Of a DNA stretch of 64,000 nt, positions 36,026 to 47,900 are shown in pieces. A program made the translations under genes and the position numbers. The notes under the pieces were generated by a model. The model did no database searches and was not told the origin of the DNA. It saw only the letters and a list, made by a program, of their open reading frames with translations. The stretch is taken from the NCBI GenBank assembly GCA_009733575.1, contig ML769387.1, positions 496,001 through 560,000 of the forward strand, written 5' to 3'. Positions within the stretch are counted from its first letter, which is position 1. Each line of letters opens with the position of its first letter. The stretch is from Gymnopus androsaceus JB14. Lineage: Eukaryota; Basidiomycota; Agaricomycetes; Agaricales; Omphalotaceae.

Positions 36026-37389
36026 GTCACCAAGCTTCTTGAGTAACGAGAGGCGAACTGACGGAGAGTGTAGGCCAAACCTTGAAGACCAGAACCAAAA
36101 GCAGTACCCTGGTCTAGACATCACTGAGAGGACCGTGATGTTTCGAGACAAGACGTGGACACTCTCGACGGTATGCTGAAAGCACGGTCAACACCTTAGG
36201 TCTTCTGCTTGATACACACAATCTCTTCCTTCTCCATCAGCTGAAACATGAAAGCAAAAGCCAGGACCATTTCAAAGAGCCAACAAGATGAAAGTAAAAG
36301 ACGTAGCAGGCACTTTGATTGTTCACTCAAACCAGATGCCCTGACCACTAACAGGCTATCTGGGTTCATCTGAGACAAGTTTTTTGTAGAATGACTGAAA
36401 TGAGTGCCCACAACATTGTGCTCAGGCAAGCGCTATAGGAGCTTCCTGGGGATCTGATTCTCCAACGCAAGGGAAAACTAGCTTGAGGTGGAACATAAAC
36501 CATTCTCCTCAAAAATCAGCACTAAGTGTAAGGAAACCCAATTGAGCTGGGTCCTGTATCCCCAACTCGAATTGAAAGGGAAGCTGAGCACAGCCACCGT
36601 TGGCTCGCAGAAATGTACAGTACCTTCCAAGTACCTTCTGCACATAATTATAAGTGCATCCCGAATTCTACCCTCAGAGCCCCATCTGTTGTCAAAAAAA
36701 TTGACTCGACAATTTTTGTTGAAGAGCCTGAAAGAAGCTCGAAACCAGTCCTTATGACTTAGGGGCTTGGTTTACGTGGAAACAGCCTAGTACTCAGAGC
36801 GCACATTCTTTCTTCCAGAAACTAACAGAAAGGTACAATTCTAGGTTCCAGAAAATTGCAAGCAAGCCTTTCGAATTCATTGATCCTAGAATTTTCTGAG
36901 TCGGTCAAGATAAGATGGTAAAAATTGGAATAAGGATAGTATTTTGGGCCATGGCCCACACACGTTTGGCCGGCAAGTGTATAAGTAATGTAGACTCCTT
37001 TCTTTGCTTCTCGGAGCTCACAGCAAAAATTAATCAATAGCATTCTAGTGTCATTATCTACAAATTATCTAGCCTGTGGTTATTTTACCATTTCAACTAG
37101 CCAATGGTGAAACTTCAGGCAAACGGTAAATCTGTATCAGCAAAAACGACAACAAAAAAATGGAAGGCAATGGAAGGGATAAACGGGAAATTGATACTTA
37201 GGTCATGTCGGATGTGCACTTATAAGGCGGGCCAAAACTCAACAGAGCCATCCATCTAACATGGACACCAGTGGACAGGCTTCCATTAGATGGCTAACTC
37301 TTTTAATCATATCCTGCTACCACCTCACCAATGAAAATCTAGGCAACAAGGCATCATAATTCAGAACCAATTTTGAAACTGGACATGCT
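36026..37389. other. Centre of the island, no supported gene
   Basis: This stretch is AT-rich with no long frame. From about 36531 to 36759 (+) a stop-free run of some 76 codons contains IELGPVSPT, HSHRWLAEMYSTFQVP and NSTLRAPSVVKKIDS. It looks like an old protein fragment, but I cannot name it and it lacks a start. The 36820-37060 part has an imperfect palindromic string (TTCTAGG / CCTAGAA). Nothing else is supported. Confidence 0.4.
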
Positions 37390-38650
37390 CATTGTAAGTC
37401 AGCTCTCTGCATACATCGTGAGGCAGATGCTTACTTTGCCTAGGTTGGTGGGGGAGTTGGTGGTCTGGCCACTGCACATTCCCTAGCAAGCGCAGCCATA
37501 AAGTCACCGTCTTTGAGGCTGTCACTGTTCCTGGAGAAATTGGTGCAGAACTCCAAGTTGCATCGAGTGCGCATGCCATTTTTTTATTGTCTCCAACTGC
37601 TTGAATCCATTACCACAGACGTGACTCCCATTCTGACATGATGGGGTCTTTGCTCGAAACTGAAGGAAATTGCTGGACAGGATAAGGTGGAATCTGTATT
37701 AATATATCATTGTAAGCGCCTCCTTTGAAGCTATTGTTTGTCACAGCCAAGTTATTTATATGTTTTTTTGCAGATGCGTTGAATGAGGAGACTCCAAGTC
37801 TTTTATGTATGCCAGGTGGGGATGAAGCTGAAAAATGATACAGGGTACTGACTTACCATGTTCATGCAAGTTCTAAACTCTTCAAGTTATGACCATGCTT
37901 GATGGACATTACAGAGGGCTGATCTCTATAACATGCTGTATGAGCTCGCGAAGCCACATATAACATTTTGTGCTGGATATAGGGTTACATCTATTGACCC
38001 CTCAACACCATCCCATCTGTCACCCTAGACTCTGGAGAAAAGGTCACAGTGGATGTTATCATTCCAGCGGGTGGTATATGTAGCATCATTTGTTATGCTG
38101 TGATTGGTCACCCTCAGCAAGTAAGATACACTGGGGACTCTGTATTGCTTCATCATCCTTGCAGAGGATGTGTTGGGCGACCCAGACCTGCAAAGGGCCC
38201 CGGAATCTCCTATGGAACCTTAGTAGCCTGGGTCCGAGGCCCTAAATGACGCTATTTCGGACCAGGATCATCACGTGAAGCATAAAAAATCCCAAAAAAT
38301 TCCAAAAGATTCTAATAAAATTTGTCTCATAGAAGCTAACAATTTTACTTAAAAGTTATACGAATTAGAAGTTGAATGTTGAACCCCAGCGCTTTGTCTT
38401 GATGCCATTCACAGAGGTCAAAACGGTCAAAATTTTTGGTTCCGCACTGACGCGCCAGCTCAAATGACGCTATGGGCGGACAAGGACAAAAAATTTGCAG
38501 CTCAATTGATGCTATATTCAGACAAGGATTTTGGTCAAATCTAGCCCTAAATGACGCTATTTTGGGCTAGGTTCCATAGGAGATTCCAGGGCCCTACCTG
38601 CAATCACTTGTGAGTAATCTTTCTATATGGCTCAGTGTCTGAGCCTGTTC
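37390..38650 (+). pseudogene. Decayed FAD-dependent monooxygenase (salicylate-hydroxylase-like), split by a MITE
   Basis: Fragments in order match class A flavin monooxygenases. VGGGVGGLATAHSL is the GxGxxG FAD motif and is followed by VTVFEA. VTPILT then a stop comes next, then YHVHA, which resembles the PYWHVHR step. RADLYNMLYELAKPHITFCA follows, then VTLDSGEKVTVDVIIPAGG, the DG-motif strand with DG lost. The run LGDPDLQ at about 38176-38193 is cut by the MITE and resumes as SLV right after it in the same frame. Stops, frameshifts and lost motifs show it is dead. Only the N-terminal half remains. Confidence 0.68.
38194..38595. mobile_element. 402-bp hAT-like MITE with 27-bp TIRs and 8-bp TSD
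   Basis: The left end reads AGGGCCCCGGAATCTCC... and the right end, reverse-complemented, reads AGGGCCCTGGAATCTCC.... The 27-bp terminal inverted repeats differ at one position. The element is flanked by the identical 8-mer ACCTGCAA at 38186-38193 and 38596-38603; an 8-bp duplication is typical of hAT elements. The inside is non-coding and AT-rich, with four direct copies of a 12-mer close to AAATGACGCTAT at 38244, 38462, 38504 (diverged) and 38549. These may be transposase-binding subterminal repeats. It sits inside the FAD monooxygenase pseudogene. Confidence 0.85.
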
Positions 38651-40796
38651 ACAATGTAAGATTATGTGATTCTCTTTGTCTCCCATCGTCCAAGAACTTG
38701 AATACTGCTGGTTGAGGGTCTCAAGTGTCTCTCCAAGTCAGACCCCTTGCATGTAGGCAGGATTTCAGAAACCAGCGAGGTGGTGCTAGTGAGCTTCATG
38801 GCTGTTGTATTTATTTTATTGGTCAGGTTTGAAAAGGATCTTCAAGGAGACCATGCCAATGCTTCTCTCTTCCGACCCCGTTGTTCCCTAATTCCCTATC
38901 ACCGCTCTCTCAAAATCTCAGAACAATCTCAATTGTTTGTATGTCATACCATGCCTATTGGTGTAAGTACTATAGTCCTAGCACTCAGTGGTGTTTATTG
39001 CAATTTTAAGCAGGAACAATTTGGACTGAATTCTTTGACAATCAACAGTACCATAACATTCAGAAGGTTTTTTCCATCTATCAACATTAGGTCTGTGCTT
39101 CATTGACTGGCTACATATAGTACATATGCAATTACACTTGTATCCCAGGAATATTGTTTCTGAATACACTTTTGGGAATGGGCATTATGGTATGAATTTA
39201 TGAAATGTAAAATATGGGAATTGTATGAACTGGTCAAAGGAGAGTAGCAAGAAAGAATGGCATTGGGTCAATGCAGAAACACCTGCCTGCCTGACCATGA
39301 TCATGAATCAAGAAGAGAGGCCAGAAATCCAAGTCCTTTTTAATGTGTGGAAGAATGTCTTCAGTTTCAATTGATTTTTCTTCATCTTGTGATTTGTGGA
39401 AGAAATCACAATTGCTAAGAGTGAGAGCAACAATCAGACTCTGAGTGATTGGGGTAATAATGGTCTCACAATTGTTACTGGCATTGATGGTTCCATTGGG
39501 ATTGGAAGTGTTAGAGCTTTTGCTCGTGCTCGGAGAAATGAAGGCTGGACTGGTTGGATCTTGGGATGCTGCTGGAAAGGCAGAAGTAGGTTTAGAAATG
39601 CAAACAAATCCACTGGATGTGACATACAATAAGTGGAATAAGTTTCTTCCACCCCTTCCTCTTCATCCTCATTGCCATCCTCCTGGTCTAGCATTGAAGG
39701 AACCTCAATGATGAAGTCGTCGAAGTCCCGCAAATCATTTGCAGCACATGTTAGTAGAAGCGGGGGCAAAGAGCCATTGTGCATCCTGTGCTAGACGTGC
39801 GCTATGGCCCTCACTATCACCATCACCATCACCATCGCCTGCAGTTCCCCTGCCACCCCTCCGCGGACCACCCCCACCCCCGAGCCCGACGGTGGATTCA
39901 ACTCCGAGTCCAACTGAAGAAGAGGATGGTGAAGACGAGGATAATGGAGACGAGGTAGTGAAGATGAGGTTAGTGAAGACAAGGTTAGTGAAGACGAGGA
40001 TAGTGAAGACGAGGATAGTGAAGGCGAGGATAGTGCTAGTGGCTGGTCTGGGACCAGTAAAGATAGGGAATCTTGGTAATTATTCTCTATATCATTGAGA
40101 ATCGCGTTTATTGAACGTCGATCAGCGTATGGCAATTCGCATCTGAGTTTTGGGAGGCGCAACTAGATAGAAGTTATAAGGAGAGGAGAAAGGCTGTAAT
40201 GTTAATGTCGGCATACCATCGTGTTTTCCACCGGAAACCTCAGGCAAAAGACAGCACCAAATAACCATGTTCGACGGATAGGGGTAAATTCCTGGTCCGT
40301 AAGAGGTTTGGACATAGAGAGTTTTGGTTTGGATCGGAAGTGGCGTTTCCACTCAGTGGAAAAGCTGGTTTCGTGGCTATGGGGCACTGGCCATATTTCA
40401 TAGAGGAGCTCGCCGGTTTTACCAAAGTCCTGATAGTCAACATCTAGATACGAAAGGTCCCGGGGATTATAGGGCTGTCCGTTCGTAAACCCTATTTCGG
40501 GTATGAATACAATGTCTATGACCTCTTGACCGTTTGCGGCGATCAGCCTCCTCGCATTCAGGAATATGCAAGGGCGACGCTTCCACTGCAGCTTCCTCTG
40601 TCTGCTGGAAAGATCACTCAAGATGGTGATGTTGTCTGAAACTATCTCCTTCCTAGGAAGGAGAGGATTCGGACAAAGTAATTGGACACGAGCGTACTTG
40701 AGCTGACGGAGTGGTTGTAACGAGAAGTCCAAAATGTTGATAGGGTCATCCCAGTCATTCGCCGGACAATAATCAGGCGTTGGAGTGGACATGACC
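38650..40796 (-). repeat. Right arm of large imperfect inverted repeat
   Basis: This is the partner of 33513-36025 in opposite orientation. The arms share the gene body, its introns and about 0.6-1 kb of 3' flank, but not the 5' flank above the ATG. The inner boundary lies about 50 bp beyond the MITE target site. Divergence is visible at many positions, so the duplication is not recent. Confidence 0.7.
39234..40792 (-). pseudogene. Unrecognised island gene, copy R (frame-broken paralogue of copy L)
   Basis: Exon 1 (40792-40217) is intact and parallels copy L: LRQLKYARVQLL, KEIVSDNITILSDL, RPCIFLNARRLIAANGQEVI, FGAVFCLRFPVEN. Exon 2 begins at 40162 with LRLPKLRCELPYADRR, then enters a Ser/Leu low-complexity tract encoded by an imperfect tandem repeat (about 39950-40040). 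In place of the acidic linker of copy L it reaches a TAG near 39791. The LAQD-QWLFAPAS motif follows in another frame and hits TGA, and EDGNEDEEEGVEETYSTY returns in a third. The last exon reads QDPTSPAFISPS and runs longer than copy L, ending at 39234. An in-frame ATG at 40843 would add a hydrophobic leader, but copy L lacks it. Confidence 0.6.
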
Positions 40797-42043
40797 AACA
40801 AACAGAAAAAGACCTGAGTTAACCGTAATAAGGTACGGGCCACTAAAGGAAGGTAGGAGAGCGCTCTACGCGTGAGTCGTAGAGAGCGTTTGAGTAGGTT
40901 TGAGTTGAGAGTTCGTAAGCGATGAGTGTCTAATCGAACGCCCGAGCGCCTATTTATGAGGAAGCGGACATTCGCCGCGCCTCTCTTCTCTTGTTCGTCA
41001 CTTTTGGTTGCTTAACGCTTCCGGTCCTGGATGAATTATCGGCCATTTCTTTGTTTTTAAGAACATAGTTTATGTTCCGCCTCGGGCCAACGTTTGTTTC
41101 TTTCCCTTGGTGAATCAGATCTCCGGGAAGATCCTAGGGATGCTTGCTTGGGATCAAGAAGAACATTGAGCAGTGTCGCCGCTTAGATCTCTGGTGCCAC
41201 ATCGGAATGCCAAGAATCCTCGACTGTCTTGCTGTTCAAGTTCATGAGTGTGTAAATTTTATTCTTTTCAGAGATTTTTGACCTGATCATAGACAGGCTC
41301 TGTATCGAGTTTCAGGCCAGATTATCCTTGACTCTTAGTGATGTTTCACGGGGTTTTATCAATCATGTTCTTTTTAGAATCTTCGATTGTGTTGGTGGTG
41401 ATGGATGATTTCTCAGTGATAGGTCTTCTGCCATAAGGGAATTTCGGACTGGATGCTGCACTGCAAGTAGATGGGACCCTTGGGTTCATGATGTTTCAAT
41501 GTTCATATCAAGGAGACGACGGTGGAAGGATGAAAGGTGGATTGGAACTGTCAGTTCCAATCTTTTGCCACCGTTGCAAGTCGTTCCATTTTTACTTGGA
41601 TCATTAGTGCCGCCGTAGGAGACAAGGATCAGAAGAATTGACAAAGCCAGCCCCCTAACCTCATAGATGCTGCCACTGTGCTGTGCTTCATTTCTGATGA
41701 GTTATTGAATACAGTCCGGACTTTTATACTAAAAACGGTATATCTTGATCATCTTCACGCAAGGCCATCGCAATACCCTGATGATCTTCACACAAGCCTT
41801 GTATGCTGATTCTGATTATGCATCTGACAAGCAGCGGACAAGCAGCGGATATCATAAATTCGTTGGGCCCTTCGATTCGTCATTCCTTCTTTCCTCTCCC
41901 CCTCTATTTCCACACTTCCTTTTATTTCCTCCAAACGAGCTGGTATCACTTCGCGTCCAGTAACCACGTTGAATTTCAAGAGCTATAATCGCAGCGTATC
42001 TGGGCAGGACGACTGGAATCGCGATTGCAATTGATAATTTGAC
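40797..42043. other. Gene-poor flank of the island
   Basis: This 1.25-kb interval holds the upstream region of copy R and an AT-rich stretch. Apart from the copia-like scrap near 41800 I find no coding or RNA feature. Confidence 0.4.
41800..41871 (+). mobile_element. Ty1/copia RNase H remnant
   Basis: The frame reads LYADSDYASDKQRTSSGYHKFVG. This resembles the C-terminal RNase H motif of copia polyproteins (Y-x-D-x-D-[WY]-A-x-D-...-[RK]-S-[TS]-S-G-Y). Only this motif remains. The DNA shows a doubled AAGCAGCGGAC string, suggesting local duplication. No LTR is visible nearby. Confidence 0.45.
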
Positions 42044-43862
42044 ATGGCAGGAATGGACAACTCGGATTCGACCGTTGAAGTTGATCTTCAGCTTGTTACT
42101 GTAAGTTCAAGATGCGTTCCATTCCTACAATCCAATTAACTCTTATCATTGGTGTCTTGTATAGTATGTTACAGGTAAGAATTGAGGAACATTTCCGCAT
42201 GCACTAATCACGTTTCCTTTCCTATTTTCCCTGCGGACAGTTTCATTCTTTACACTTTTGGTGAGCCAGCAAGCGCTTTAATTGAGCTATGTAATTGTAT
42301 CTTTAACTCTTATCCTTTCAAGGCCTATGATTGGATCATATCTCTAGCAAGAGAGGCAAGCGATTGACATTCACTCCAGCATACACCTCTTTGATCTTCT
42401 AGATAGGTTACTCGTATATGGTACTCAAAATGGAGTCTGGTGAAAGTGTTGTACCTGTATGCGAGGTACGCACCATTCATAGCGATGACTATTGCGGTGC
42501 AGGGTGCGTAACTAGTCTTTGGGTTTATACCCGTCTGGATGCTCATCATGAGTAATATAGAGCGGCTTACCTCAGTATGTCATGCAGACTGCTGTTTCAA
42601 AGAATGGATGCTCATTAGATGCAAAGACCTGCAATTTCATGACCTTCACAACAAGTACGAAGCATCTATCTAGTCTGGCAATTGCAATTGTTAATAGATA
42701 TCCATTTCTTTCCGTCAGTTTTCGCTGGGGCTAGTATCGGATTCACTGATAGTGAGCAATCTGACCATTGGACCAATTCCCATTTGTTTACAGTAATGTG
42801 TCTTCCCAGTCATTCTGATGCTCAGAACGTATTCTATTTACAATAAATCTCGAAAGGTCCTGGCTATCTTTGGCCTCACTTGGATCGTCAGTCTTCCTAT
42901 CCCTTAATCATGATGTCGCGCTCGTTACTGACTCAAAGATACTCTTTGTAGATCATCGCTGCCTTTTGTTTTTGGGCGATAACTAAATTTACGAGTTCTT
43001 TTCGGTTTTCTGGTCAGTGTTGTTCAACGAAGGTATTGCTTTATTCCGGTTGACAGATGAACTACAATAAAGCGGCCCCGTCACCTGTGTCTTCTTCTTC
43101 ATGCTTCCTGAAGCAAGAGTCGAGTAGTAAGGGATTGATTTGTTATATCGCGCTCTTGGCTGGTGAATCTGGTACGTTTACGATGCTGCACTGTTCAAGA
43201 GAGCTGACCATATCTGCCCACAAAGTTGTAACATTGTTGACGGTCTGGAAAACCTTTGATTCATGTAAGTAGTTATTTCGGTTCTAGATCTCGGATTTCT
43301 TTCTGAAAATACCCTTGTACAGACCGCAAATCTGGCTTTCACTTCAACCAGATCGTCAGTATGGTGTATTGTGAAGGTGTGTGTTATTCACTTATTGGCC
43401 GCATCATGCTCAGACCTGTTTATAGGCCTTATCTACTACTTTGCAATCCTACGTAAGTTTTTTTTGGATTGAGCTTCACCATTCATAGCTGAAACCAACC
43501 ATATGATAGCAATTACGATTGCGAATGTGGCCGTCATTCTACTCGCACCAGGTAAGCTTTATCACTAAATTAGTTCAATCTGTATGAAGTAACTGATGGG
43601 TTTCACAGAGAGGATTGTTATTAGTGTTGGATTCGTACGTCTGCATCTCCCTTCCTGAATGCCAAACTCTGCTCACGGCGAACTGTTCTTCAGGCCTCTA
43701 ACAGTAATGCACTCGATCCTGTGCTGTAGACTGGTTCTACATGTCCGGGAAGTCTCCGAGTATACCGCCGAGGATGAAGATGAAGATATATTGCCTGCTT
43801 TCGTTATTGTGAGAGCTATGGAGCCATATATGTCAAATAAGTTGCAACAGTACTACGTGTAA
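42044..43862 (+). CDS. DUF6533-type multi-pass membrane protein
   Basis: Many tiny exons are separated by 45-65 nt introns. The first reads MAGMDNSDSTVEVDLQLVT, then TLLAYDWIISLARE joined to VTRIWYSKWSLVKVLYLYAR and YAPFIAMTIAVQ. This is the DUF6533 signature (a Y-D-x-x-x-x-L...E, W...K-x-L-x-L-x-x-RY pattern). Later come ILMLRTYSIYNKSRKVLAIF and further hydrophobic segments. A C-terminal LHSILCCRLVLHVREVSEYT sits before an acidic tail. Such proteins are widespread seven-helix, receptor-like proteins of Agaricomycetes with no assigned function. One intron (42356-42406) begins with GC instead of GT. Some internal exons (42600-43400) were placed only roughly. Confidence 0.72.
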
Positions 43863-44379
43863 TGAATATCATGGTTGAATGAGTTTAGAGATGACTTTAG
43901 ACTTAGGAATTGAGAGGTTTACCCAACTTGTAACCGGATAGTTTCGTCATCACCGTTTTCGGAATCGATATACTCAGCTTGATCATCTCGCATAATCGCA
44001 AAGCTCGCTCAGTATCAAAGAGGAATAGAGCACCGTCGTACTATACCCACTGGCGTCTGTTCCACAGCCGGTACGAATGCTTACAAGAACCGGTAACCAG
44101 TCCAATGTCGATTCTCCAGAAGGAAGATGGAATGCTGTGACAATACTGATATAGATGAGCACCTGTAATATGCCTTTTTCAATTTCATACCACTTTTATA
44201 AGAAATAATTCTTGTAGAGGCGATGAAGAAAGGTACGTATCCAAGCATCACCCAATCATGTCGAAAACTTCACATCGTCGAAAGCATAGTTGGCGTAGAA
44301 AGATAGCTATGCAGGCCAATGAAGTCGGGATCATGGAATCATCCGGGTCACTTTCGGATAGACGGAGACCTCGAATATA
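43863..44379. other. Intergenic spacer
   Basis: This 517-bp convergent interval lies between the DUF6533 gene and the deaminase. A few short exon-like pieces follow the DUF6533 stop, but nothing I can support as a gene. Confidence 0.4.
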
Positions 44380-44889
44380 TCAATGGCCTTTGCGAGCAAC
44401 CTTCAAAGATTCCTCCTCCAAGCCCTTGACCCACACGACCTCTATCCCAGCCTCTGTCAATTTCTTCGCTCCTTCGCAAAGAACGAAATCATCTGGTTCG
44501 CCAACTCCTATAAAGCAGCGCTTTACTCGAGCAGCAATGATTGCATCTGCACAGGGAGCCAGGCCAGACGTTCTAACTGAACAAGGTTCCATCGTTGTAT
44601 AAACATCTGCTGAAGCCAAGATCTCGGCATGAGATAAAGCGGTAGATTCTGAGGTGAACTTGGATTGAAGCTCTTGTTGAGATAGAGAACGAAATTTAGA
44701 CAGAGCGTTGGCTTCAGCATGCGTGTTGCCATCAAGTTCTCGAGAATAACCAGTAGAAATTATGACTGGTTCTGAGCCTTTAAGTCGAGATACAATTATA
44801 CAGCCAACGCAGAAAGCTGTTGGAGTAGGAGTACATTTTTCAGCCTCCTCGAGAGCGAGTCGTAGAAACTGGAGATGGTAGTCGGTCAT
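44380..44889 (-). CDS. Riboflavin-type pyrimidine deaminase (RibD/Rib2 deaminase domain)
   Basis: A single exon of 169 residues carries the cytidine-deaminase-fold zinc site: HAEANAL supplies the His and catalytic Glu, and TTMEPCSVRTSGLAPCADAI supplies the two Cys. The PC-x8-C spacing and the TTMEPCS lead match the RibD and yeast Rib2 deaminase, which converts the ribitylamino-pyrimidine phosphate in riboflavin synthesis. They do not match the PCxxC of cytidine or dCMP deaminases. Yeast Rib2 is fused to a pseudouridine synthase; here the deaminase stands alone. It faces SPT6 across 80 bp. Confidence 0.82.
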   Translation of the reverse strand: MTDYHLQFLRLALEEAEKCTPTPTAFCVGCIIVSRLKGSEPVIISTGYSRELDGNTHAEANALSKFRSLSQQELQSKFTSESTALSHAEILASADVYTTMEPCSVRTSGLAPCADAIIAARVKRCFIGVGEPDDFVLCEGAKKLTEAGIEVVWVKGLEEESLKVARKGH

Positions 44890-44969
44890 GAAGCGTCCGG
44901 ACCGGAATACTCTGAGGATGCTTACATAACAAATTCTACTCGAAAGTTTCTCCTTGTCCTTCTACCACG
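44890..44969. promoter_or_regulatory. Shared divergent promoter space, deaminase / SPT6
   Basis: Only 80 bp separate the two start codons. A bidirectional promoter or overlapping 5' UTRs are implied. No clear TATA box is seen. Confidence 0.45.
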
Positions 44970-47900
44970 ATGGCTTCTCCTGTTCAAGAGAGTGAAGTGT
45001 ACCCACAAGAAGATGATCCAATGCAAGGTGTAGCTGAGAATAATGCTGACGAGGAAGGTGAAGGAGACGAAGTTATGGGCGGTCAGGCGGATGATAGTTC
45101 CGAAGAGGAAGATGAAGACGCTGAAGAAGAAAGACGCATCAGAGAAGGCTTTATTGTAGATGAAGATGAAGAGGAAGAGGACGAAGAGGACGACGAAGAA
45201 GAACGGAAGCGCAGAAAAAGGCGAAAGAAACATCATAGAAGAAGACGTGCGTATTCTATTATCTTTTTTGAATTAGTTCTAACATTTAACAGGCGAAGAA
45301 GAAGAGGATTTGGAAGAGGATGATCTTGATTTATTAGAGGAAAATACTGGTGGAGCATTCAAAAAGAAATCACGACTCAAACGTCTCGTCAGACGAGGAA
45401 GGTCGGAATCACCACCTACGGCCTCGTCCTCCAAACAACGTCGTCCTGTCGTAGAATCTTCCGACGAAGATTTGGATGATGACCCGCTGCCAAAAGTTCA
45501 GGATATTCAGCAAATCTGGGACGAGAGAGACGATTACGACGACGACGCTGACGCGGATATTGACGATTTCATTGAATATGAGGAGGACGATGAAGGCGGA
45601 GCAATGGACGAGCAGGCACGTGAGGAGAGGCGTAGGGCGCGGAGGAAGCGGGATTTGGACCTTCGACGCAAGGCTCGCGATGTGAATCCAGAGCTAGTAG
45701 GCATCGATGCAAAGTTGGTTATAGTTTTATTATTCTTCTTCTGTTGCTCACCTTTTTATCTCAGTGCCTGGGCAGAGATTCACGAAGTCTTTGGCGACGG
45801 CCATGAGTACGACTGGGCTCTAGTCGCTGACGATGAAGAATTCGAACAAGAGCCTCGCGCGAAAGACACGTCCCTTCACAACGTTCGTATATCTCTACAC
45901 TAGTTTTGTTTTCTCTCTTTTAACGTCCCCTTAGGTCTTTGAACCATCCGAAATTCGCGAACATCTGCTGACCGAGGATGACAATCTCATTCGAGCTCGG
46001 GACACACCGGAACGTATGCAGTTGTCAACCTCTTCTTTCTCCTACGCTGCAAGCATATCCCTTCATCAAACTATAACCGCCGAAGATATCAACAAAGATG
46101 GAGCCCGATGGGTTACCCTCCGTCTATCAACCGAAAAACAGAAACAATTCTTCAGTGCTGATGGTCCATGTCAGCACCTCCGAGGAGAGCTCGTAATGGC
46201 CGTCACTTTTGCACTCCGGTCCATGTTCGTCGATGAGTATGAGGTTCCCTATATCTGGACGCACAGGCGTGATTATATATCCCACTTTGATATCAACGAC
46301 ACCCGCTCTCCCCGGCAAGAACTCCTCTCCCTCCCAGATTTATGGCGCATCTATGCTCTTGGACAAAAGTACCGCTCTCTCCTTGAAAGACGAAACTCTC
46401 TGACTGCTTCCTACAATCGTCTTGGGGTCGATGACTCGTATTATACGGACGAGGTATTCCCTGCAATTGACAGTGTGGAGATGGTCGCGGATACTACGGA
46501 ATGGCTGCTACTGAAGTACAAGGAAAAGAAGCAGAACGACGCCATGTTCCGTTTCCACGATGATGATGAAGTCGAGGGAGAGAAGAAGCACAAAATGCCC
46601 AGTCGTATCTCAGCGTACGAATTGGCCAAGAAGAGTGTCGTTTCACGACTCGCTGACGTATGCTACATTATCTCTTGCGCTTCCCCGCTGACTTCTTTGA
46701 CTAGGGCTTTGGCATTGCTTCTCACGAAGTGGTACTCAACTTTGTGAACGAAACTCGTCTTCACTACGTCGATAACCAGAATCTTGATCCTTTAATTTAT
46801 GCAGAGCAGTTTGCAGATCCGGATCCAGCAAAGGCTCTGTCTCCCGATGAGCTTCTTCGTCGCGCTCGCATGATCATAGCTACCGAATTGGGCAAGGACC
46901 CTCTCCTTCGCGACCATATGCGGCAGCTCTTCAAAAAACATGCCATGGTGTTTGTCAGTCCCACCGACCGAGGTGTCAATAAAATTGACGAGCAGCATGT
47001 CTACTACGTGAGTGTCTCGCACATCTGTTATATTCACAACTAACCAAATGTTTCATTAGAGATTCAAATATCTACACGGAAAGCCTATTCGAAAAAATGC
47101 TGGAATCTTCTCAGTTCCTTTATATTCTCAAAGCGGAGCAGGAGCTGCTAGTCACGGTTTCGATCCATCTTCCGCCAGACATCAAGGCCACTTTTGAACG
47201 AAGGTTGATTGATGCGTTTTCGTCAGATCTGCTACGAGAGTCAGCGAAGGCTTGGAACGAAGAACGGACACGGGTGGTTCAGGAAGTGTTGGAGCAGCAC
47301 TTGATACCAGCTGCTGTCAAGTGGACCAGAGAGTACCTCAGAGATGAAGAGGAAGACTATCTCGCTAACCAATGTGGTGAACAATTACGCAAGGTAAAGT
47401 ATTTATATTGAATTTCCTTGTTAATTTCTCTTAACGCATTCCTTGAAGCGTATCGACGTCGCTCCCTATTGCACTCCACATATGAAGCTAGGTGATACAC
47501 CATCCGTACTAGCCGTGTCTTGGGGCAAGGGTGATCCTCAAAAAGATGCCATCTCAGTGGTATTCATGGACGACGGAGGGCGTATGCGTGAATGGATCAA
47601 GATCGACAATCTCGTCGATACCGAAACCCGAGACGAGTTCATTGATATCATCAGAAGAAGGAAGCCGGACGTTATCCTCGTCGGAGGTTTCACAATGGCT
47701 ACTACTAAGCTATCGCAACGTGTCAAGGAGATCGTCTCCGGTCGTTCACCACTTGATACGAACCCTTCTTTCAACGAGCCGGCATTTGATATCCCTGTGC
47801 TATACGTTTCGGACGAGCTTGCGCGTATCTACCTCCAAAACCCCCGCTCCAAAAGCGAGTTTAGCGCCCTTCCGCCCAATGCAAGATACTGTGTTGGTCT

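Noticed and set aside
40793..40843. Upstream start of copy R giving a hydrophobic leader
   Set aside because: Copy L has no equivalent and both copies share MSTPTP, so the leader is probably chance.
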